From Pegea sp. RAD2-039 (Eukaryota > Chordata > Thaliacea > Salpida > Salpidae): a stretch of 64,000 nucleotides of DNA. Location of the stretch: contig JAQGEQ010000048.1 of NCBI GenBank assembly GCA_034620365.1, positions 930,001-994,000 of the forward strand. The letters are read 5' to 3'. The notes under the pieces are model-generated. The model was not told where the DNA came from and ran no database searches. It saw only the letters and a program-made list of their open reading frames with translations. Shown piece after piece: positions 53,493 through 64,000 of the stretch. The stretch's first letter is position 1. Each line of letters begins with the position of its first letter. Both the position numbers and the translations under genes were made by a program.

Positions 53493-56400
53493 ATCACGTG
53501 GCTTCGTAGGGCGTTGACGCAAGCTTTTTGATGTCTTCTTTCATCTTTACTGGCAGTAGATGTCACATTATTCAGTTGTTGTTGTTTTACTTATATAAAT
53601 ATTTTTCATCTTTATTTTTCTTCTTTTGCATTCGCTTCTCTGGTGTCGCACTAACCTTCCAAACGACTAGCGTTGCTCCACTGATTTCATGTGCGACGAC
53701 GCTCGAAGCATTTTTACGTCATTTTCTGACGTCATGCTGACTAACGCATGCGGGTGTAAAATTTGAGCTTAAGACGAGAGATTCGAGAGATTTCGAAACC
53801 TTCTGATATATCTCAGTAATTTACCGTTAAAATTAAACTTTATTTGTTTAATTGCGGTAATAGACAAACTTCGAATAGAATTAGAGTCATCTGAAATTCT
53901 ATTTTTCTATGAATAATTTGTGGTGAATTAACAGTACCTGGTGTTACCCAATGTTCCGACATTGAAAGTTAACTTTGAAGCTTAATTTGGTGAAAAAATG
54001 TTAATCTTTTTCCTGTGTGGTAATCATTCAGACATATTGCATTAAATGACTTTATGTTGTTTCAAATGCAAGTCATTGCATGTGCTTATCATAACACTTA
54101 GCTCAGTTTATTAACTTTTATATGATTACATAAACATTTTTTCTTTGGATTTATCTCTCCCTACTTGCTGTTAAATCCAGCATTATCCTTAAGAAGAACT
54201 CATAGTAATTACCCAATCAAATTAAGAATTAATCTTTTCTCTATAAGCATACATTAGCAGTGCTTTAAAATATCTCTCTTTAGGCTAGTTGTTAAAAACT
54301 TAAGAGCTTTCTTAAGTTTATATAAGATTCTATAATACTTATCACTGGACATTTTTGCTTCAGTTTACTAAAATAATCAATTTTAAATGGAATTAGAAAA
54401 TAAGTTACGATTTAATCATCATAACTAAAATTTTACGGATCTTTCAACATGATTTGTGAAATAATAGAGATCTTAATGATGATATTTGCTAATTTGAATC
54501 TATTCTTAAGCAAATAAACATTTAAAGTACCAAACAGTCGAACTTTTTTCTATGATTAGAACAATAAACGGCGATATTACTGACTAGTTAAGTCTCATAC
54601 AATGGTTTTCTCATCTTGTAAAATGTTGCTTCTTCTACTTTATGAAAGCCCAGAGGGCAAACGCAAAGTAGACATGTATGTTTACATCGAATGTAGGCGA
54701 CAACACTTTTCTTCGCACGCAATCAACCTTTCACATATTCGTACTAGTTCGTACCGACTTCTTTCTATTGTTTCTTGATTCTTATTAATAGCAAAGCCAT
54801 TTTATTACATAATTTGTGTAACATGTGCTCTTTTAATCAATTCATTAATTCTTCTTAGGTCTTTCAATCTTTTAATTGTTATTAGTTTTGAATTATTACT
54901 AAAATGAAGATTAAATTTTAAACAGTCTTGGAGTAATATAATCGTTAAAAAATTGTTTCTTCTAAGAAATGACTTTGATCACATTTTCTAATTAAAAAGA
55001 AAACTATTTTTTTTTACAATATTGATTATTAATGAAAGCTGATATTCGTACATCTTTTTCAACAATGATTTACTAAAAGGATTATGGAACATGAAAGAAA
55101 TATTATTTTACTAAATTCTGACTTCACGATGCTTTTACAAACTAATTTTACGAGTTTTCTGGAAATCACTTTCTCTTTGTTTTCTATCTACAGTAACAAA
55201 TAAATACAAACTTACTAATTAAGAGCTTAAGATAGTAATGAAATGACTTTTTGAAAAAAGTATAATTGTTGTGTTCTATACGAATATATAACTTGATGTA
55301 AAATGCGAAATTGTTGTTAAAACTAAGTTCCTGAAGTTTTTGATTGACTATTGTAAATGCAAAAAAGATGAAAATTAATAGAACAAGTTTTGTTGTCAGC
55401 TTTTTATCGATGAAATGTGGGTTATAAAATTTACCAAAAGTTGCACGTTGAGGTTTCGTTGTACAATAAAAATGAATATCATTGTTTTAAAGAAAAATAT
55501 TTGTTTTTATTTGTTGAGTAAGAAACTGAGATAGTTCTTAAGTAACTGTTGGAAATTGTACTTCAGCAATTACTTATATGAGACATTTTTTATAGTATAA
55601 TTTTAAATCAAGGTTTCAATAACAACCTTATATACAGATAAATGTTACATTTAAATGTAGTTTTGTATTTTTGTGAGAATTTTTTTTTAAATACAGCAAG
55701 TTCAAAAACATTATAACTAATTATTAGATCATATATGCTCTTACAGAAAATATTGAAATAATAATATATGAAATAAACCAATAGCAAGTTCAAATTTAAA
55801 TCATAAGTTTTTATTTCTTACTATTTTTGAAAAGTAATTCATTAATAATATTAGAAGTAATTATATATTAGCCAAAAATTTTAAATTGCCTTTATCGTTC
55901 TGTAATATTGCACGAATGCCTTAATTTTAAACAGTGAAAGTAAGTCTCTAAGACTTTTGCAATTTACTTTAAAAGATAATTAGATCATTTTTCTATAGTA
56001 AAATTCAAGCACATAAAAATTCTTTCTGTTGGTTGCCACGATAAATTGAATATCAAATTATAAATGTCAAATGTTAAAGTTAATCGGTTCTTAAGACAAA
56101 TTTCTTCACAATTATTTTTACTTTTGTAAAAATTTTCAATAATTTTTCTTTGATACTAGTGGTGGTCATGCATGAATGAATATTTTAATTTACAGTTTAT
56201 TTTTCTACTTTGTTTTTTCGGAATTGTTTTCTTGAAATAGTGGAAAAATGAAACAAATAATATAATAACTGATCAGTATTTGTAGGTTGCTTTAACAATA
56301 ACACTGTAAAGCTTTGTTCTAAAAAATAATAAATTTTCTTCGTGTATATACAAAAACAGAATTTGTAATAAAAAATGTATTTGTAAAATCTTGAAAAAAA

Positions 56401-59400
56401 TTAAAAAAATTTTGTTTTTAAGTAAACTTTATTTGCCATTTATTAATCTTATAAATTATTAAAATTAAACTGCTAGATTTTAATTGTTTTATTCCGTGTT
56501 AAAGTAAAGCTTTTGAATGTTTGCAAATCATTCTTAAAGTTGTTTAAAACAATTTGCAGACAATAATTCATGTAGCAAATGATATCGCTTTCAAGTAAGA
56601 AAAGTCAATGACGTCATTTCTTTTAATGGCTTTTTTAATGATTTTTGCGTAAATCATCAAAACCCTCAAGTTAATGTTGAGCTCAACAAAGTACAAATAT
56701 CTAAATGTATCTAAATGTATGAAATATATATACATATAGATTGGGCTTAGACTATTTAGTGATTGTATCCATTAATAGCTAATTAAAAGTTTTAAAATAT
56801 TCAATTTTCTAACTAAAAAGTAATTAGAAATAATAATTTAGATAAACTTGTAAATTTTTAAATGTGCTGATTTAATTTATCAAGTTTGGAAATTGCTAAA
56901 TCGATTAAATAATTGACAAAACTACTTAAAGTGAAGAGTTTTTTTCTTCTATAAACTATCATATATGTAAAAATGAATTTTTAAATAGTTAATTATTGCT
57001 TTGCTTGACATAACTATAAACAAATGTATGTTTAACGCTCAAAATACATCTAAAGGCAAACAGGTCAAAAATTTATCAACTTTCACTAAAAATTATTTAT
57101 TTTTTTGCAAAATTAGTTTAACAAAAATAACGCTTGTATAATTGCAAAGATAGGAAAATTATTTGACTTCTTAAAAAAGTAAATTTTTTTGAATAAACAA
57201 ATAATATAAATTAAAAATTGGTGTAACTACCTGTAGCTTTTATTAATTTAATTAGGTAAAATGTTTTATGAAATTTAAGTTTTAATTAAAATAATAATAA
57301 ATATTCATAAAATGTTTACACCAAAAACAAATAATAATATAAATTAAAGAGTTGTTTTATGTTAGAAAGAACGGTGCAAACACAAATGCTTTAGCTAAAA
57401 GCAATTGATTTGATGTATTACTAAATACAGTCACTATTCAGAAAATTACCTCTAATTATATCATTTAACACTAAAACATTGATGTTAAATTTCAACAAGA
57501 AATCTTTTCATCAAAATTTCTTAATGACTAATTACTTGCTTGATTACCAGCTTTGAAAAATTGGCAACAATCTTCTTATTTCCGACATACCAGTAGCATG
57601 CATAATTGGCTTGATTTCAAACCTAAAATGAGAAGGAAAGCTTTTCCTGTCACTAACAGTACAAGAAAACGGTATCAACTAAAAGCTAAGTCATATTACT
57701 TACTGCATAGTTATCAGTAACTTTTAACATATCATTGCTGGCTCTTTAACTAGATTTAATTGATTTGAATGTAAGCATATAAAATTACCTGAATTCCCTG
57801 GGCAATAAGAATTATTTTATGGTTGTAAATGATTTTTTTATAGTTTTGTAAATTTAAGCATATTAAGAATCATATTAAAAGAATTACATCTTTCAATTTA
57901 GCTGTATGATCATTTTAGTAAAAAAATAAGTAATTGGAAACTAAATTCATTGATGCAATATATTTATGAATGACTTTAAATTGCTTTTTGGCCAAATTTG
58001 CAGCTTTCTTATTTTCCATAAATGGCGTAAAAATGGTTTAAAAGTTTTCACTCTTTCAGCTGAGTTTTTCAATGCTTTCAATTTAATTATGAAAGTAGCT
58101 AACAGTTTGAAATTTTTAAATGAATATTTGTATAATTGAAATAATTGTTTGTAAAAGCAACATCATACAATTGTACAACTTCAAAGCAAACACATTTTTT
58201 AATTCTTTTAGTTTAAAATAAAAACAATTTTTTAAGCTAAAAAGCGAAATTAAAAATTGTACAAATAAGTCTCGATAAAGACAAAAACACGTATTATAAA
58301 TTAAAAACGAGATAAAAGCTTTAAGTGTTCTAACTATTCTTTCATGTTTTAAGCACACCTGTAAAATACAAAAACTCTAATTTATCAAAAGTTTATTTTG
58401 TTTCTCCTTTCTTTTTTTTATCAGACTAATGATGTCTATTTAAACTTCTTAATCTAAGATCAAATCTTTATTAGTTACGCAGTTGCTTCTACTATTTAAT
58501 AACATCGATTAATCATTTTTAGCTAAATATACTTTTAGAATAAGTTTAAAATTACAATATTAAGCTTAAAAACTTAACAAATGTTGAATAAAAAGTACAT
58601 TTGATAAATTGTAAACCTTTTTTATTTAAGAAACAATTAGTTTCTTACTAACATAAAAATTACAAGATAGTCTTGAAAATCCACCTAAACCTATTTTGTT
58701 GAAGTGGTTTATCCAGCTGATAATTCAGACAATTTTTGTGCTTACAATATTTAAATTATAACATTACTTTTGTAGTTGTTTGAATTAAAAAGCTGTTTAT
58801 CAACTTGTAAGCGAACAGCATGTCAATGCTGTGGCATATAAAAGAAATGTAAAAAGGAAGTATCAATTTTAAATTAATCCTAGAACTAGATGCGTAGTCA
58901 TGTTTCATGATTTCCTAGTAAGTAGGAAGCGACGGTCATCTCATTGGGGACAATCAAAGCTTTCCCTCAACTTGCTTTCATTTTGATATTTCCATTGTTA
59001 GTAAGATTTTAACTTTAAATTCCTACTTGCTTTCGTCGTTTTAAAAACAAATAAATAACAAAGTGAGTTCGGTGAGTTTGAATCATTTGAAATTGATAAC
59101 ACATTTTCAACTTACCTGACTTTAGGAATATTGATTAAATCTGCTTGTTTGTGTTATGAAGTGATCTAACGTTTCTATGTTTATTCTTTTTCATCTTTTC
59201 GTTGTTATCATAACACGTCTGTAAGAACCTTGACACGTTGCTAGCTGCACGTTTTTCTGACTTATCATTACGTAATTGTGCCAACTGTTAATACCTGTAA
59301 TATTTTTGTTACTTTGTTTGGGTTTACTGTGGGATCAGGCCAACTATGAGTACAGGACATTCATGTTTGAAAAGAAAACATGTTATTTCATATTTCCACG

Positions 59401-62400
59401 AAAGAAGCGAAATTTAAGACATTTAAGTGAAATTTAATATGAAGAAGGATAAGACATAATGTTTTAAAGAAATTATTTTATTTCTGAGATTATCTTTTTG
59501 TGATACATAACTATTTGTAATTCATGATGAATATTTTAATTTTACAAGAAAAACTTAATCAAAAAATGTTTAGGGTTATAATTCTAAAATATTATTTACA
59601 TAAATATCAAAGGTTTGATTATAGAATGTTACTTGCGAACAAAACACATAAAAACACTTTGAAAATTAGAAGCAGATTTGTCGTTACCTTGTATTGAATA
59701 TAATTTATAAGAAATGTGTAAACCATTTAATACTATTTTTACTGAAGCTTAAATTTTGACGGTTGTTTTTTATTTTCTTAAGCACTTCACGATTTTCTTT
59801 TCTGGTACTTTCTTTTCTCCATATAACTTTATTCTCAAACATTTTCAGAAATTTGTTTTTTGATCACTTTTTTATGAGGAACAATTTCAGTTTGACGATT
59901 TCTAAACTGCTTAACATTGCGACACAACAATTTAGTCGTATAACTTTACAAATATTATAAAAATCAAAACACTTATTTTTAAATTGATCACTAAAGCATC
60001 TATTTAAACTTTTTTTAATTTATTAAAGTTTAAAAATAACTCTTAGTTTATTTATTTTACTAACACTAATAGATGTAATTAATAACATTGTTTTAAATGG
60101 TGATTTAGTTTTATAAGAAAGTTAGCAATAACTTTTATAAGTAAAAAATATAATCATATTTAAAGAGTTAAAATAATTTTATTTTCTTTATTAAATTTCA
60201 TTAAATGAAACGTTTAAAACTGCTTCGACTTAAAATGTAAATAGTTTACTTGTTAGCTACATCTGTTCGTAGCTTAAGCAATGAACAAATGTTAGGTAGG
60301 ATTGTTTGTTTTTATTCAGTTAGGCCATTGAATCTCAAATATATGATTTAGTTTAATTACATTTTGTTTGAAAGAAATTAAACTAATAATTTTAGTATTA
60401 AAGCTGCAATAAAACTCACTTTTATATATTATAATTTAGTTTTGAAATCATTTTTAAATATCAAAATTATCTAAAGGCTATTTTTCAGATAATTAGACGC
60501 CTACATAATAAGCGATTGAATGATAATCTAGCAAGCAAATAAAAGTTGATACAAAAAAATTATTCAAATTTAAAAAATAAGAATTTATGGATAAAATTTA
60601 AAAATTGTTTTAATAACTTAATAAGCTTTAAAGTTAGTTTAATATGATCATAAAATTATACTTGGTTTTTACGATAAGGTGGAAATATATCGAATAAAAT
60701 TTGTGTTTTTTATTTTCACTATAGATATTTTACAAAATAAAAGTAAAAGAAGAAACGGCTCTACTAGTTCATTAAGATTTTTACAAATAATGTCAAAACA
60801 CTAAAACGAGATTTACAAAATTTAACCATAAATGTATTACAAGAAAATTATATAAAATGCTGCTATTTTCATAATTTCTTTTTTACTGTATTCCTGGCTA
60901 TTTATACTTTGCACTAACTTCATTTCGCAGTGTCTCTATTTCATCTACTCTATTTATGCTGAGTTTTCGTACTGACAAATTTTCATGATTTCTATATAGA
61001 GTTCTATCGTTTCAGGTTTGTTGTAAGAGCCGTATATAATTCATTATTTGCAGCAATGAGTTGAATAAATAAATAAAGCATTTGAGTTTATTTTTGAATA
61101 AAAATGATAATAAATCTTTTAATTGGTTATAAGAAATAATTTCAAAAGAAAAAAAAACGTTTAACATTTTCACGATACGAAGTTAAAAAGTTGAACAAAA
61201 TTGTAAGTAAACAAGTAATAAAGTAAATATGATGGTACAAATGGAAACACATTAATTATTTATCAAGTATTCTGTAGTGCACTCAGAAAATTAAGAAACA
61301 AATTTTAATCAGATGAAATAGGGTATTTAAAACCAGTGAGTTTATATATATATCTTTTTAATAATAATCAAATCTTTTTAATTAACCGAATTTTTGTAAT
61401 AATTAATAATAATCACTAATTTCAACTACTTTTTTGCATATAATAAAAATAATATAATATTAAATATGATTTAACACAGTTTAAGCCAATATAAATAGCA
61501 AAGGTGATCAAAATAGGCTCTTGAGAAGGGATAAGGAACAAGACCTTAAGTTTACAATAAACATTCATTTACTAAATTTAGAAATCTAAAAATAAAATAC
61601 TTTATATCATTAGTTAATTTTTTAAGTTAAATTTTGAAATCTCAAAAAGACTCAAATACTTAAAAAAAAGTCTGGATAAAGACCAAATTATACCGTTAGT
61701 AGTACAAGGCACATCATCTACGTCAATAAGAACATGAATACTCGTAAAAAATTATTCACATTACAATAAAATTTGTAAGAAACATGGAACTACATATTAA
61801 AACATGAAATAGTTTTCTTTTTGACAACTTTTTCAACTTCTATCACTTTACTCAAGAAGAACAAATATTTTAATCTTAAAGTCAGGAAGACTAGACTCAA
61901 AAAAGATTCTTAGTGATTGTGAATGGTTTGTTGAGATATTTTGATTTTATCAAAATACCAATTTTTAGAACAAGAATAGAAGTGTACGAGTTTTCTACTA
62001 AAACAACAAATTAAAGTTATTTTAAAATATATTTATCAGTTCATCAGAAGGATGAGAAGTTTAATTTATTTCTAACTTTAAGTAAAACTTATTTTTAGCC
62101 TTATAATTTATCTCATTTAAATTTGCGTTGCTCCTATCAAAATATTCATGGTTCATCTTCGTCATCAGCATTTAATTTTTTTGTAAAACTTGGATTTAGA
62201 AATTTTTTGAATTTAAAAGCAGAATTTTTTTTCAAAACTGTTATGTATAAAAGATAACACTAAAATAAATTAAGTAAATAAACAGCTGGAATAGAATATA
62301 GTTTGTGATTTATTTATTTCAAAAAATGTAATAGCAATATGATATATAAAATGCAAAAAGGAACAACAAAATGAATAGAAAGTATTTTATGGTAAATAAA

Positions 62401-64000
62401 TTTTATATTATTAAGCTACAATTAAAAATCGATATTCTTATGTTCAAAAATATAGATTAGTTCTGTTGCAACATATAATTTCATTCTGTTTGGAAACCTA
62501 TCGAATCTATAAATGAATAATGAAAAGTAAGGTTGACAAAAACGTTTAATTTAACAAAATTTAATTCATTTTAACAGCACAAAACAACAACAATTTTCCG
62601 TGTTTTTTAAATTATTCATTCTTTTAAATTGTGGCACGAGTAATACTTCTTAAATTAAGAAATGTTTGTTTTTTTTTAAATCTGCACTTTTAACTAAGTA
62701 TTTGGGAATAAGTTATTGAGCATTACTCATAAGCAATGACGCAATGAAACCAGATAAAAGCGTAAGAGTAAAATCAAGGGTATACTTGAAGAGTGTTTAA
62801 TAAAAAGGTTAAATATTAATTAACCACAATCACAGTTGAAAAGATACTTTTCAATCGGTATTGAAAAAATAGGTATGTAACATTATTTAATTATCTCTAA
62901 AGTACCATAGTTTGTAAAACATTTAGTTTCGATTTGATATTTTTCCTTTTTAGAATACATCGAAAAACAAACTCGAGGACTTGATGATCTTATATGTAAT
63001 AGATATATATATAATATATGCATAAGTGATAAATATAGAATAAATATATAAATGTTCAATTTGTTATATATAAGCTAATTTTCCTTAAGAATAATAATCG
63101 ATTAGTTACTTTAATAAAAAGTTGCAGATTCAGGTTAAGATTAATAAATACAAGTTGATAGTAAGTAAACTTAGTTATTATCAATATTAGTTATTAAATA
63201 TAAAAAGTGACCTGTGAAAAGCTACTTTGAATAGCTTTTACAATATTGTTAGCTAACTATTGTTCAAATGTTAGTTAACATCAAACGAATGTTTCTCTCA
63301 ATTATCTTACTGTTTTTCTATTATTAGTTTTAATTCACTTAAAAAGAAAAAGATTAAATAATAAATCGCTTTATTCAATGTGACAAGCTTTTGCAAAGCT
63401 AAGTGGTAGTTAAAACCGATGTCATTTAATTACGAAGGTAAAAGCTCTTTGAGGATTTGGATAAAGATATGTGCAAAGATATGAATTGATCAAACTCCAA
63501 TTGGATTAAATTGCATGATCAAGCTGACGTCAAAAGTTCTAGACATATAAAAAGGATTAATTAATTAAGCGTAACAAAGAATAAAGATAAAGTCAGAAAC
63601 AACTCTAAAGACAAGGACATTATGACACTTCAAATATTGAGAAATAAAAGCTTTTTAAATTTTTGGTTCTTAAATTTTCTTTTAAATTTAAGACTAATAA
63701 TTGCTGCTTATATAGAAATAACCGCTTTAAAAATTAATTAGGAGTATTAATTAATTTGTCTTAAGCTGTTTAGGTGAGTTAATTGACAGATTTACTTGTT
63801 CTATCTTATTAAAAATAATGAACTTAAGCACATATTGTCGATGAAAGAATTTTTATCTATGACTACATATTGATATGTAATGACAAGTAATTACTTTTCA
63901 ATTATGCTTAGTATAATATGTTTGACTTTAAACAAATTTATTAAAATTGTTGACAAAATTTAGTAGAAATAGTTTGACCTTTTAAGTCTATTCTAAAAAC
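53493..64000. other. Sox 3' flank and gene-poor AT-rich sequence
   Basis: The first few hundred bases probably include the Sox 3' UTR. The remainder shows no supported exon, RNA gene or repeat copy. Slightly GC-richer patches near 54640-54760, 58900-59040 and 59200-59360 stand out only by composition. A short direct duplication of ATCTAAATGT lies near 56700. Open frames at 55608-55793, 58116-58358 and 59763-59960 are AT-rich chance frames. Confidence 0.4.

Overview
The window is a stretch of an AT-rich animal nuclear genome, by eye roughly a quarter to 30% G+C. Its genes are split by introns, mostly 50-100 nt with GT...(T/A)AG borders, and it contains metazoan-specific families: claudin-like four-pass membrane proteins, a group B Sox factor, a KIF4-type chromokinesin and an EDEM1-type ER mannosidase-like protein. 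This indicates a metazoan, most likely an invertebrate. An AT-rich flatworm-like genome would fit, but the sequence alone does not settle the lineage.

Layout. (1) 1.7-9.6 kb, minus strand: a tandem array of claudin-like genes, read as two copies of an [alpha, beta] pair. Alpha1 (1752-3262), alpha2 (6307-7617) and beta2 (8302-9617) are intact five-exon genes that share splice positions and all end in Glu-Tyr-Val, a PDZ-binding type terminus. The partner beta1 (about 4376-5475) is a broken pseudogene, and one block of it is almost identical to beta2. (2) 11.1-13.0 kb, minus strand: exons of an unrecognised gene or gene remnant. (3) 14.4-15.15 kb, plus strand: a complete three-exon gene for a small coiled-coil protein, followed by a 7SL/SRP-RNA-like fragment. 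(4) 16-18 kb: repeats, a truncated duplicate of the 3' end of the kinesin gene, and a decayed open frame. (5) 18.9-24.0 kb, minus strand: a complete 23-exon KIF4-family gene (1139 aa). (6) 27.6-31.2 kb, plus strand: a complete 12-exon EDEM1-like gene (569 aa), divergent from the kinesin. (7) 31.5-49.3 kb: a long AT-rich stretch with no supported gene. (8) 49.4-53.5 kb, plus strand: a four-exon SoxB gene (325 aa) whose HMG box is split by an intron and whose last intron appears to be GC-AG. (9) 53.5-64 kb: AT-rich non-coding sequence.

The genes do not form one pathway. They are neighbouring loci: junctional or membrane proteins, a mitotic chromokinesin, an ER quality-control factor and a developmental transcription factor isolated in a gene-poor domain. 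No previously undescribed multi-gene system was found. The points most worth a second look are the duplicated claudin pair with a possible gene-conversion tract, the duplicated kinesin tail, an uncharacterised dispersed repeat family (three copies here), the 7SL-like element, the GC-AG Sox intron and repeated use of AAG acceptor sites. All exon models were made by eye from splice signals, frame continuity and family resemblance.
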